A DNA stretch of 64,000 bases from Allobosea sp. (GTDB lineage: Bacteria > Pseudomonadota > Alphaproteobacteria > Rhizobiales > Beijerinckiaceae), in the NCBI GenBank assembly GCA_024231975.1, contig JAAEQB010000091.1, positions 35,026 to 99,025 on the forward strand, given 5' to 3'. Below the pieces are notes generated by a model that was given only the letters and a program-made list of their open reading frames with translations, was not told the origin of the DNA and made no database searches. This document shows, piece after piece, positions 24,915 to 34,108 of this stretch. Every line of letters starts with the position of its first letter. Position 1 is the stretch's first letter. The position numbers and the translations under genes were made by a program.

Positions 24915-24938
24915 AGAATTGCGTTATAGCGCAATTCT
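24915..24938. promoter_or_regulatory. Perfect palindromic operator upstream of the kinase operon
   Basis: Nine-base arms AGAATTGCG and CGCAATTCT surround TTATAG. On the minus strand the centre reads CTATAA, so a TATAAC -10 hexamer lies inside the palindrome, 30 bases before the kinase start at 24884. A bound repressor would block RNA polymerase. No obvious regulator gene is encoded in the operon. The rest of the 244-base divergent gap is unremarkable. Confidence 0.65.
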
Positions 24939-25128
24939 CTGAAGTGACGCTACAAGGCCGATGATGGCCTCCTCATGAATCAGGCGAACCGCACTCGCCG
25001 AACCCGGAATCCGTTGCGCGCAAGGCAGGGATAGCGTTGGTGAAAGGAGGCCGCTGTCGCGAAAAGTGCGTCGCCACCTTTCGAAGCGAATAGGCGAGCG
25101 CCCAAAGCACTTCAGCACGGAGTCCGGC

Positions 25129-25446
25129 ATGACTGTGGAATACAAGGGCTACAAGATCGCCACCTGGATCGATGACGACACAAATCATGCGCAGATGTTG
25201 AAGGGAAGAAAGGGACCGGAGCGTCTTTACGTCGATATCGACCCGATCGCCGGCGGCGATGGGCGGCAGCCTTCGAGCAAGCGTTTCAGCGGCGACATCG
25301 TGAAGAAGCATCAATTCACAGGCACGGAGGTCGAGCAGCTCGTAGAAGTCGCGAAGCTCTGGGTGGACGCGCCCGCGCTGTTCGTTTCCCCGCCAAACTC
25401 CGTCGCCCGCGCCTTCAGGCCATTCAAACGGCAGGGGTCGATTTGA
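25129..25446 (+). CDS. Small unknown protein coupled to the NLR-like gene
   Basis: 105 residues from ATG 25129, with GGAG 9 bases upstream. It begins VEYKGYKIATWIDDD, followed by a mostly polar middle and a short hydrophobic C-terminal part (LWVDAPALFVSPPNSVARAF). No family recognised. Its stop overlaps the TTG start of the STAND gene (TTGA), so the pair is translated together. It may be an effector, sensor or regulator for the NTPase. Confidence 0.6.
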   Translation: MTVEYKGYKIATWIDDDTNHAQMLKGRKGPERLYVDIDPIAGGDGRQPSSKRFSGDIVKKHQFTGTEVEQLVEVAKLWVDAPALFVSPPNSVARAFRPFKRQGSI

Positions 25447-28184
25447 GCGCGCCTATAAACGAAAAGCGCCGATCGGCACAAATCGAGGTCTTGGCGCAGG
25501 GGATCACACGGATCGGCCCAGAGTTCGAGCGATTTGGCGCAATCTTCATGGCCGCTCTGCTTGAAGTGCCCATGACGCACGCAGGCACCAACCTCCTAGG
25601 TTACCCCGCCGCGGGCGTAGTCGACTCTGTCAGTGACGACGAACAATTTGTGATCGAATTCTCCGATCGGGCGGACTACTTCGCCGGCAACATGAGGAAG
25701 GCCAAGGGCGACCTGAGCAAGGCATTGGCCAACAAGCCGAAAGCCAAAGAAATTTTCCTGCTATCTGGGACGCAGCGACGGCCTCAAAAGGCCGACGCGT
25801 TCCTCGAGGTTGTAATGTCGTGGCCCCAGATGCTGGGCAAGACACTCCATCTTTGGGGTAGTGAGGAGATCGCGGCTAAAATCATCGAACATCTGATGGT
25901 GAGCGACCAAGTGGTGCGGCGGCTGTCGCACTACCTGCCCGACCTGCAGCGACTTTGGGAGGAGGAGGCAGCCAGCGCTCTTGCGCCGAGGCCGGACTCC
26001 ACCAGCTTGTTGCGTGCGGATGTGGACCGTGAGCTTTCCCGGCGGTTCTGCCTCACGCCGGTGGTGGCGATCGCTGGCATGCCTGGGCTTGGGAAATCGC
26101 ATGCCGCGGCGGCCTTTGCGGAGAAGCACGGTGACGACTACGATGTGATCGCCTGGCTGAAGCCTGGCGAGATCAAGCAGATCGAAGACCTCAAATCGCT
26201 GCCTCTGGTCCGGGCAGGCGAAACACGCAACATCACCGCGCTCCTCAAGACCCGGGCTTGTTTGCTGGTGATCGACGATGCGGATCCGGGCCTGGCGACC
26301 GGTCAGCTCTCGGCGCTGTGCGGGCCGAGATCGCATATCATCCTGACGCAGCGCCAGCGCGGCGCCGACACCTACGACCTCCCGCTCCTGGCCGAAGGCG
26401 AATCTAGGACTATCCTGGACAAAGCCGGCACGCCATGTCCCGAAAACGTCTTTCGTACCATTTGGTCGACCGTGGGCGGCCATCCCCTAAGCTTAAATCT
26501 GCTGCGCGCGACCGTTCAGCAGAACAGCGCGAGCTGGGCCGAGATTGCGCTCGACTGTCAGGTGGTGGGGGAGCTTCCTGACGACAAGGGACAGCGCCTG
26601 GCCGACCGAATGCTGGCGCGACTGCGTCCGATGTTGCAACGGGAGCTTGCCGTTTTCCAATGGGCAGCGCTTCCGGCGGTCAACCAGGATTTTCTCGTTA
26701 AGCTGCTCGCACCCTTGGGAGTACGAAAGCTGCGAGACGCGGGCCTGACCTCCACTGACCGTTCCGGAACCGTGCGCTTGCATGACATCGTATTCGCGTC
26801 TGTGCAGGGCGGAGTTTGGTGTGACGAGGCGCGGAGCGCCGAGCTTGCCGACGCGCTGGAAACCTACCTAACGACGACCGCGGGCGAGGGAGGGTTGCAG
26901 TTCTGGGCTGTCGCGCGCAGCTTGAGATCCAAGCTTGAGAACCTGGTCGCCTCCGGCCACCAGCGTACGGCGTTCCTCTACGCGCTTCTGTTGGTGTGGG
27001 AGCCGACCGAAGTTCTTCGAGACCTCGTGGGCGAGCCGTTTGAGGACGCCAAGGCTCTGCTGGGGCGCAAACGCGACGAACTTGCAGTCATCGCTGTCAT
27101 CGAGGCGATCGAGCAGCTCTTCCTGATGGACAAGCATGACGGAGACGAGATAGCCCGGCAGCGCCTGGACGAGCGTATGCCAGCGTTTGACGTGCTGGCG
27201 GCGCTCGCGGACCAGACCGATCTCGAACGTGTGCAAATCCAACATCACAAGGGAAAGGCGCTGAAGCGGTTGGGCCGCGCATCCGAAGCGGCGGCCCTTT
27301 TCGAAGCCGTGCTCGCCGGTCCTCGCCCGTTGGAAGAGGCGCGCCTGCAACTGATCGACATCTACCGGACGGACCCCACAAAGACGACCGAGACGATTGC
27401 CCTGGTCGATGAGATATTTGAAGAGGTGGTGGGTGGCGGCGAGGTGACTTTCTCGGTGTTGCTCGGTGTTATCGAGCGACTTCCTGCTGGCCGGGGAAAC
27501 TGGCGCAACGACGTCATCGCCCGGCACGCCGCGGCGATCGAGGAGACGATTGTGGATGCGGCCAATCTCGGTGTGGGTCAGGCGTTCCGGGCCTTCGCGC
27601 CCCTCGGGCGCTTCTTGTCCGGCGAAAACCCTGCTCTTTTCCACACCATCTTCCGTCAGTTGCCCGAGCCGGGCATCGAGAGCCTCGACAGCGATAGTGA
27701 TCGCTTTGCCTGGGCCGAGATTTATGCCGAGGCCGCCAAGCTTCCCAACGCTGACCGGGACCGACTTCGCGCCAAGGCCCTCACCCTTTATGAGTCGCTG
27801 GCCAAGCCTTCCGCCTTCCACCTGCAAAGGCAGGCCGAGGTCCTGATCGACATGGGGCGAGCCGTCGACGGCGAGGCGATACTAAAGGCGCAGGAGGGCT
27901 TGGCCGGCAGCGAATGGCTGCAGCGACTGATGGCGCGCGCGCGCCTGGCGCAAGGCGACGCTGAAGAGGCACTGACCTGGGTCGAATTGGCGCTCAAACG
28001 ATTGAAGGCGGAGCATTTTCGCAGCGAGTTCCTCGAACTGCGCTACGATATCCGCTTGGCGTTGGAGGAGGCCGATGCTGGTGAGGACCTTCTGGCCGCG
28101 CGGGCGGCCAGCCAGAAGGTGGCCGAAACAGCCCGGCTCAACGAGCGGCTTCGCGAGGCTGGGGTATCGGTGGGAGCCGAATGA
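25443..28184 (+). CDS. NLR-like STAND NTPase with nuclease-like N-terminus and TPR-like repeats
   Basis: 913 residues, TTG start. Residues 1-170 look like a PD-(D/E)xK-type nuclease (FERFGAIFMAALL, then Asp61 and IEFS at 71-74). Residues 205-450 are an NB-ARC-type NTPase: P-loop GMPGLGKS (212-219), Walker B LLVIDDAD (274-281), HIILTQRQRG sensor, GGHPLSL (GxP) and LHDIV (MHD-like). The C-terminal ~450 residues are helical, TPR-like. This is the effector-switch-sensor layout of bacterial NLR/Avs immune proteins, which detect phage products and kill or arrest the cell. Family is clear; trigger and effector chemistry are inferred. Confidence 0.85.
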   Translation: MSAPINEKRRSAQIEVLAQGITRIGPEFERFGAIFMAALLEVPMTHAGTNLLGYPAAGVVDSVSDDEQFVIEFSDRADYFAGNMRKAKGDLSKALANKPKAKEIFLLSGTQRRPQKADAFLEVVMSWPQMLGKTLHLWGSEEIAAKIIEHLMVSDQVVRRLSHYLPDLQRLWEEEAASALAPRPDSTSLLRADVDRELSRRFCLTPVVAIAGMPGLGKSHAAAAFAEKHGDDYDVIAWLKPGEIKQIEDLKSLPLVRAGETRNITALLKTRACLLVIDDADPGLATGQLSALCGPRSHIILTQRQRGADTYDLPLLAEGESRTILDKAGTPCPENVFRTIWSTVGGHPLSLNLLRATVQQNSASWAEIALDCQVVGELPDDKGQRLADRMLARLRPMLQRELAVFQWAALPAVNQDFLVKLLAPLGVRKLRDAGLTSTDRSGTVRLHDIVFASVQGGVWCDEARSAELADALETYLTTTAGEGGLQFWAVARSLRSKLENLVASGHQRTAFLYALLLVWEPTEVLRDLVGEPFEDAKALLGRKRDELAVIAVIEAIEQLFLMDKHDGDEIARQRLDERMPAFDVLAALADQTDLERVQIQHHKGKALKRLGRASEAAALFEAVLAGPRPLEEARLQLIDIYRTDPTKTTETIALVDEIFEEVVGGGEVTFSVLLGVIERLPAGRGNWRNDVIARHAAAIEETIVDAANLGVGQAFRAFAPLGRFLSGENPALFHTIFRQLPEPGIESLDSDSDRFAWAEIYAEAAKLPNADRDRLRAKALTLYESLAKPSAFHLQRQAEVLIDMGRAVDGEAILKAQEGLAGSEWLQRLMARARLAQGDAEEALTWVELALKRLKAEHFRSEFLELRYDIRLALEEADAGEDLLAARAASQKVAETARLNERLREAGVSVGAE

Positions 28185-28282
28185 GTCCTCGCTCCACGAA
28201 CGGGAGAGCTTCTTGCTGTTCCCAGACCGGGCGATCAAATTATTCCGACCGATGACTGATATTGCTGAAATACTTAAATGAG

Positions 28283-29581
28283 ATGCTGGGGGAGAAGGAA
28301 TTGAGCGATCCAGAAGAGGCCGAAAAGCCCAAGCAGACTTTTCAATTTATCCGGGGCGCAGAAACGGACCGGCGTGAATATGATTGGGGCGATGGCGCGG
28401 ATGTCGTCAGAAAGGCGCTGGCAGACTCCCTGAACGCTAAGAACGTGGCATTCTTGCTCGGCGCCGGTTGCTCTTCGCTGCGTGTCGAAAAGGCTGAGGT
28501 TGGTATTCCGACCATGGCGCCACTCGCATCAGAATTCACGGAAACGCATGAACTGGATGTCGAAGGTCTGCCCACAGGGGCAGAGCGCCAACTCCTCGTG
28601 GATCAACTCGGCATTGATATCGGCGCTGCCGAATACGCACGCAATCTCGAACGCCTGATGGAATTGCTTCACAGTTTGCGTTTCTCGCTTGGACGTAGTT
28701 CGCGTGCCGATGCGAAAATACAGCTGGCGACTGTCGAGTCGATCATCAAGAAGGTTCAGGCCTTCCTGTGGACGAAGTGTACGCAAGGAGCATTTGCCAA
28801 CGGTGATCGGAGCGTCCTCAATCTATACGAGACATTCTACAGAAAGCTCGTGCTTCGGGATCGTTCATTGCCCCGTCCCTGGGTGTTCACGACGAACTAC
28901 GATCTCTTCAATGAGACCGCGATGGACAGGCTTGGCCTGCCTTATGCTAACGGATTTTCCGGTGTCGTGGAGCGAAGGTTCAATCCTGCAACGTTCCGCT
29001 ATGCTCTGGCGGAACAACTCGATCTGACCAGCCGAAAGTGGTCGGCAGTCGATGGATTTGTGTATCTCTGCAAAATTCATGGTTCCATCAGTTGGACTGA
29101 GGATGATCACGGACTTTATCCGATCCGTGAGGCTGCGGCCTCAAAGGAGCCGGGCAAGGTCATGATCTATCCGACGCCGGCAAAGCAGAACGCCAGTCTC
29201 GGATCACCTTATGCCGACCTGTTCCGCGAGTTCCAATCGCGCGTGGTCCGGGAGCAAAGCGTGCTGTTTACGATGGGCTATGCTTTTGGCGACGAGCATA
29301 TCAACAATATTATCTACCAAGCGCTGACGATTCCAACCTTTCGGCTCGTGATTTTTGTCGACCCGACACTGGAAGGCGATATTGCGAAGCTCAAGGCATT
29401 AGGCGATCCGCGCATCTGGATTATCGGCGGCGAGGGGCCGGCCGCTGGCCGCAAGGCGCACTATTTCGACACCATCATCGAACAGTTCCTGCCGCAGCGC
29501 CCGAGTGAGCGCATCGACGATGCCGTCCGCAAAGTCCTGGAAGCGATGTCTCCGCCTCAAAAGGCGGAGGAGGCGGAATGA
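28283..29581 (+). CDS. SIR2-family NADase (SIR2-HerA system)
   Basis: About 432 residues. SIR2 signatures are FLLGAGCSS (about 57-65, NAD binding), FTTNYDLF (202-209) and CKIHGSISW (263-271), whose His is catalytic. In defence systems such proteins deplete NAD+ on phage infection. A TTG at 28262 and a TTG at 28301 preceded by GGAGAAGGA are alternative starts. The 3' end overlaps the herA start (ATGA). The GC content is visibly lower than in flanking backbone genes, a sign of transfer. Confidence 0.88.
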   Translation: MLGEKELSDPEEAEKPKQTFQFIRGAETDRREYDWGDGADVVRKALADSLNAKNVAFLLGAGCSSLRVEKAEVGIPTMAPLASEFTETHELDVEGLPTGAERQLLVDQLGIDIGAAEYARNLERLMELLHSLRFSLGRSSRADAKIQLATVESIIKKVQAFLWTKCTQGAFANGDRSVLNLYETFYRKLVLRDRSLPRPWVFTTNYDLFNETAMDRLGLPYANGFSGVVERRFNPATFRYALAEQLDLTSRKWSAVDGFVYLCKIHGSISWTEDDHGLYPIREAAASKEPGKVMIYPTPAKQNASLGSPYADLFREFQSRVVREQSVLFTMGYAFGDEHINNIIYQALTIPTFRLVIFVDPTLEGDIAKLKALGDPRIWIIGGEGPAAGRKAHYFDTIIEQFLPQRPSERIDDAVRKVLEAMSPPQKAEEAE

Positions 29582-31602
29582 GCCGGGATGATCGCAAGCG
29601 CGCAATCGGCAAGGTTGTCTCCGTTGCGGCGGACAAGTTCGTTGTGGAGATGCACGCCGGAACCGACAATTTCACAGTCGTTGGTTTCGACGATGTCCAT
29701 TACGTCGCGCGGCTCGGCTCTTTTCTGATGATTCCTGTTCATACGGAATATGTGGTTGCGGAGGTCGTCGGGCTGCGGGAGCGGGATGTGAACAGTCCCG
29801 GCCGCGGCGGCGGGGAAATGGACAAGGCGTCCTCAGCAAAGTTTCTGGATGTCGTTCCCGTTGGCATGCTGCCGCAGGATCGACAGGAGAAATTCCGGTT
29901 TGGCGTTTCGGTATTCCCGTCCCTGTACGCTGACGCCCTTTATGCCCTTGATTCCGAGCTTGATCGCGTCTTCGAAACGGACGTTCCCAGCGAGCCCGCG
30001 CCGAAAATTGGCGACGCCCCTTCGATCCCTCCCGAGGCAACGCGGTTTCGCGCGTTGACGATCGGCAGGTCCGTGATCTTCGAGGGATATGACGTCAAGG
30101 TTCGAATCGACGACTTTTTCGGAGGCCATACGGCCGTGCTTGGAAACACGGGCAGCGGCAAGTCCTGTACAGTTGCGTCCGTGTTGCAGTCGCTGTTCGA
30201 CAAGCCAGACGAGCATCACGCACGTGGTGCGACGTTCGTGGTGTTTGACGTCAACGGCGAGTACGCAAGGGCATTGATGCCTCTGGCTAACGGCAACGGC
30301 ATTGGTGTTTCCCACGTCGTTCTCGATGGAACGGCTGCTGCAGGGCGCTTCAGGTTGCCGCATTGGTTTCTGGAACAGTCCGAATGGGAGCTTCTTCTCC
30401 AAGCCAGCGAGCGTACCCAAGTCCCGATCTTGCGCATGGCCCTTGGTTTGTCGACGCTGTTTTCGGGAGGGAACGCGCAAGAGCTCAATGGCATCAAGAA
30501 CCACATTTTGGCGACCTGCCTCAGCCAGATCCTGCGGGATGACTCCGGTAGCCCATCGAAGCACGATCGGATGGTGGGATTGCTCCAGCGGTTCAACACG
30601 CGGGAAATCAACAACCGAGCGATCGCCCAATTTATCCGCATCAATTTCGGCCAGATGGTCAATCCCGAAGGGCTCACGACCTATCTCCTCGGCGGGGCTC
30701 AGGGGGGAGGCTTCATCATCGATGGGCTGAAAATGCCTGCCTATGAGAGCCTACCATTCGAATTCGGGGCGCTTGGTGAGGCCCTTGATCTCGCAATTCT
30801 CTATGAGGAAGCCCACGGAAACAGGCACATCCGCGATTATTGCTCGCAGATGATGACGCGATTCAAGTCCCTGGAGGAGCGGACGGAGTATGCCTTTTTG
30901 AGACATGAGTTGCAGGCCGACGGCAACAATCCGTCACTGGGCTCTTTTCTGGCAAGCCTTTTGGGATTGTCGAAAACCGACGCAGGCTGGTTGAAGAAAG
31001 ATCAGATCGTCGTCATCGATATGAACGCGGTCGAAGACGAAGTCGTCGAACTGGTGGCGTCCGTCCTGGCGCGGATGTCTTTTCGCCTGCTCCGGCAAGC
31101 AGATCCTCGAAACCGGTTCCCCGTCCACCTGCTCCTCGAGGAGGCGCACCGCTACATCGCGTCGACACCATCGCGCTACGCCATCGACGCCAGTCGCGTT
31201 TTCGAGCGCATCGCGAAGGAGGGCCGGAAATACGGGCTTTTCCTCCTCGTGGCGTCGCAAAGGCCGAGCGAGTTGTCTAAGACGGTGCTTTCGCAATGCT
31301 CGAATTTTGTCATACATCGTATCCAGAATCCGGACGATCTTTCCCATATTCGTCAGATGACGCCGTTTATCTCGGACGCCGTTTTGAAGCGCCTCCCGTC
31401 TTTGCCGAAGCAGCATGCGCTCGTTTTTGGGACGTCAGTGAACCTGCCAACGACGTTCAAAGTGCGCGATGCGCACCCGCTGCCAGCGAGCGACGACGCA
31501 AAGATCCGCGACCTTTGGTTTCATGAGGAAGGCCGTATTGCTCAGGTTCGAATTGCCGCAGCACCGGCGCAGAACGGTGGCGGGGCGGGTGTGTTTGACT
31601 GA
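29578..31602 (+). CDS. HerA-type hexameric ATPase/translocase
   Basis: 674 residues. The N-terminal HAS-barrel (IGKVVSVAADKFVVEM, VVAEVVGL) precedes the ATPase with Walker A GNTGSGKS (189-196) and Walker B-like VHLLLEEAHRYI. Then come SRVFERIAKEGRKYGLFLLVASQRPSELS and an arginine-finger region HRIQNPDDLSHI. HerA forms a ring that assembles with SIR2 in the known SIR2-HerA antiphage complex. It is coupled to SIR2 (ATGA overlap) and to the following exonuclease (1-base overlap, TGATG). Confidence 0.92.
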   Translation: MSRDDRKRAIGKVVSVAADKFVVEMHAGTDNFTVVGFDDVHYVARLGSFLMIPVHTEYVVAEVVGLRERDVNSPGRGGGEMDKASSAKFLDVVPVGMLPQDRQEKFRFGVSVFPSLYADALYALDSELDRVFETDVPSEPAPKIGDAPSIPPEATRFRALTIGRSVIFEGYDVKVRIDDFFGGHTAVLGNTGSGKSCTVASVLQSLFDKPDEHHARGATFVVFDVNGEYARALMPLANGNGIGVSHVVLDGTAAAGRFRLPHWFLEQSEWELLLQASERTQVPILRMALGLSTLFSGGNAQELNGIKNHILATCLSQILRDDSGSPSKHDRMVGLLQRFNTREINNRAIAQFIRINFGQMVNPEGLTTYLLGGAQGGGFIIDGLKMPAYESLPFEFGALGEALDLAILYEEAHGNRHIRDYCSQMMTRFKSLEERTEYAFLRHELQADGNNPSLGSFLASLLGLSKTDAGWLKKDQIVVIDMNAVEDEVVELVASVLARMSFRLLRQADPRNRFPVHLLLEEAHRYIASTPSRYAIDASRVFERIAKEGRKYGLFLLVASQRPSELSKTVLSQCSNFVIHRIQNPDDLSHIRQMTPFISDAVLKRLPSLPKQHALVFGTSVNLPTTFKVRDAHPLPASDDAKIRDLWFHEEGRIAQVRIAAAPAQNGGGAGVFD

Positions 31603-32495
31603 TGGCGGATTTCCAGGATTTGGAAGAACTGGCCGCGACCTTGGAGGAGAGCCCGGACTACCGGGTTCTCCGTCGCCTTCGGCCTCGGGCGCCGATCCCA
31701 GGATTTGACGACAGGGAAACGCGCATCGGTCTTTTGGTTGATGTCGAGACAACTGGTCTCGACCCTGAGAAGGACGAGATCATCGAGTTGGCAATGGTAC
31801 CGTTCAGATATGCTCTGGACGGTACGGTGGTCGAGGTTCTTGAGCCATTTGATCGCCTTCGCGAACCGTCCATGCCGATTTCACCTGAAATCACCACGCT
31901 GACAGGCATCACTGATGAAATGGTCGCCGGAAAGGTCATCGAACCATCGGAGGTCTCGTCTTTCGCGGATGGTGCGGCTCTGGTCATCGCGCACAATGCT
32001 GCGTTTGATCGACGGATCCTGGAACGCTTCAGCCCGGTATTTTCAACGAAGCCTTGGGCTTGTTCCATGTCTGAGATCGATTGGGCAGCCGAAGGGTTCG
32101 AAGGTACAAAGCTCTCCTATCTCGGGATGGCTTTGGGCTTCTTCTACGATCGGCATCGCGCCGCAAATGACTGCCTGGCGGCCATTGAGATTCTCGCACG
32201 GGAACTGCCTCGCGGCCGTGTGTCGGCCATGGCACGGCTGCTTGATCACGCCCGTCTGCCAACCTGGCGGATCTGGGCGGAAAACTCGCCATTCGAATTC
32301 AAAGATCTCCTGAAGGCGAGGGGATATCGTTGGAACGGCGAGGAAAACGGTAAGCCGCGATCCTGGTATGTGGATGTTACGGAGGCCCAAAAAGACACGG
32401 AAGTATCTTACCTTCTGCGTGAAATATATCGGTACGAAGCAGACATTCGAACCGTTCGAGTGACTGCCTACGACCGCTTCTCTGTCAGAATATAG
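31602..32495 (+). CDS. DnaQ-like DEDDh 3'-5' exonuclease
   Basis: 297 residues. Exo I is LLVDVETTGLDPE (Asp47, Glu49), Exo II IAHNAAFDRRILE, Exo III FYDRHRAANDCLAAIEIL (His and Asp), so the active site is complete. A C-terminal ~90-residue extension (WRIWAENSPFEFKDLLKARGYRW) resembles a small DNA- or protein-binding add-on. Overlap of one base with herA makes it part of the same operon, beyond the usual two-gene SIR2-HerA system. Confidence 0.88.
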   Translation: MADFQDLEELAATLEESPDYRVLRRLRPRAPIPGFDDRETRIGLLVDVETTGLDPEKDEIIELAMVPFRYALDGTVVEVLEPFDRLREPSMPISPEITTLTGITDEMVAGKVIEPSEVSSFADGAALVIAHNAAFDRRILERFSPVFSTKPWACSMSEIDWAAEGFEGTKLSYLGMALGFFYDRHRAANDCLAAIEILARELPRGRVSAMARLLDHARLPTWRIWAENSPFEFKDLLKARGYRWNGEENGKPRSWYVDVTEAQKDTEVSYLLREIYRYEADIRTVRVTAYDRFSVRI

Positions 32496-32641
32496 ACAGT
32501 GAAGACTGCTGACTGCATAATATCTTGACAATCGCCCGGCGATCTATGGGTTGTCTCACTAGTTGGAGGCTCGTCCCTGAGCGGCGGTTTCCACTGGAAT
32601 GACAGTGGATAGTTTGCGGTCGATGGGGATGGTTTGTCGCG

Positions 32642-33922
32642 ATGGCGGAGAGACAATTCAAGAGGACACTTAAGAGAGCCATCGACCTGGAGACGATGCT
32701 GACGATTTCGAGCGATGCCTTGATGGGCATGTCGAAGGACGATTATCAGATTGTCAGGCGGCTTGCGACCAGAGCCCGGCTCGAACGTCGGCCGCGTTAC
32801 GTTTGCGGTCTTTGCGGACATGCGGTCTACGGGCCGCGCGAAGGTCGAACTGGCCAGCCCTATTGGAAACATCATCCGGGAGCTGCGGAAGGCTGTTCAT
32901 GGTGGACGGGAACGCCATCCGGCGTGGACGCCGTCAGCGGACGGCAATTTGACGGTGCTCAAGAGAGCCCATTGCATGCAAAGATCAAAAACATCGTCGG
33001 GGAACTCCTGACTGCGGATCATCGAACCAAGCCGGAAAGCGTGGTCGTCGATGAATATCTTATCACCGAAGGGGGCCGCCGGCGTCCCGACGTGCGCGCG
33101 GTCTACGATCAAACACCACTTGTCGTCGAGGTGCAGCTCGCGACGACCCAGATTCCGATCATCATCCAGCGCGAAGATTTCTATGACAGTGAGGCCTATC
33201 GGCTCCTGTGGCTGACCTGGAATTTCGAGCCGCCGGCGGCAACCGGGCGGCTTCTCAGCTCATTCGAAGACATATTCTATTCTCACAACAAGAACCTCTT
33301 CTCGATGGATGACGAGACTGTTCAACTTTCACGGCAACGGAACGAGGTCACTCTTCGCGCTTTCTGGATCCGCGACGGTTTGTGGCAATCCAAGCTCGTC
33401 TGCCTCGGTGAGTTGAATTGGCTTTCGAGCGGTCGCGCCTATGCCGTGGCGCCCGAGCCGCTTTGGCATGAAGATTTTCGGGCTCGCTGGCGTACTGCAA
33501 CCGGCGAATACGGTACGCGATGGCCCGAACGCGGGGCGCTATTGGTCGAACTGGTTTCCAAATTATCGCTTCCCGCTTCTGGCAGCCGTGTGCTCGAGGA
33601 AGCAGACATCGACGCCTTGATAAATTGCCTGCTGTCCTTGCTGGATGGCCACCCCGTCGGGTCGCGTCAGAAGAAGCTTGTCGAGGTGCTGAACACGTTC
33701 CTGAACGTGGAACGGCGGCACCGCTTTGCGCGCCTCATCCGCCGATTTTCTGAGCTCACGGGCCGGAACGAGGAGCTTGGGACGAAGAGTGTCCGGGATA
33801 AGCTGGCGACCGCATTTAAGACGGCGCAGGACGATCCGCAGAGCCTTGCCGGGCGCATCGCCCTTGCGCTCTTTCCAGACACGTTCGCGTCAGGCCGAAC
33901 GGTGACGAAGAAGCGAGCTTAA
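32642..33922 (+). CDS. CoiA/DUF6035-like nuclease with zinc ribbon
   Basis: 426 residues. A zinc-ribbon-like set (Cys55-x2-Cys58, His77/78, Cys85) precedes a PD-(D/E)xK-type nuclease core: ESPLHAKIKNIVGEL, RRRPDVRA (Asp150) and LVVEVQLA (Glu163, Gln165). This is the order seen in competence protein CoiA and related DUF6035 proteins. It is 146 bases after the exonuclease and probably belongs to the same defence locus, but may have its own promoter. The C-terminal half is helical and unassigned. Confidence 0.72.
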   Translation: MAERQFKRTLKRAIDLETMLTISSDALMGMSKDDYQIVRRLATRARLERRPRYVCGLCGHAVYGPREGRTGQPYWKHHPGAAEGCSWWTGTPSGVDAVSGRQFDGAQESPLHAKIKNIVGELLTADHRTKPESVVVDEYLITEGGRRRPDVRAVYDQTPLVVEVQLATTQIPIIIQREDFYDSEAYRLLWLTWNFEPPAATGRLLSSFEDIFYSHNKNLFSMDDETVQLSRQRNEVTLRAFWIRDGLWQSKLVCLGELNWLSSGRAYAVAPEPLWHEDFRARWRTATGEYGTRWPERGALLVELVSKLSLPASGSRVLEEADIDALINCLLSLLDGHPVGSRQKKLVEVLNTFLNVERRHRFARLIRRFSELTGRNEELGTKSVRDKLATAFKTAQDDPQSLAGRIALALFPDTFASGRTVTKKRA

Positions 33923-34108
33923 GCCGAGCCGACGTTCGACGACTTCCGAGCGGAGTAGGCGTTCCGCTTGTTTGCGGAAATGGGGCAAGCCGGCCAAGTG
34001 ATTTACCTCACGCATGACCAGCATCTGTGCGAGATCGTGCGAAGCGTCTGCTCGAGGGCGCGGTTGCACCGGCTCGACGCGGCCGCAATGGATCGTCAGC
34101 TTACCTGA
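33923..34108 (+). pseudogene. C-terminal fragment of a large AAA ATPase gene
   Basis: In frame directly after the preceding stop codon, the DNA reads FDDFRAE-stop-AFRLFAEMGQAGQVIYLTHDQHLC, then arginine-rich sequence to a TGA at 34106-34108. QVIYLTHDQHL is the end of SMC/RecN-like ATPases of the YhaN type (D-loop/H-loop region). An internal stop and the missing body show it is a relic of a removed gene. Confidence 0.6.
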
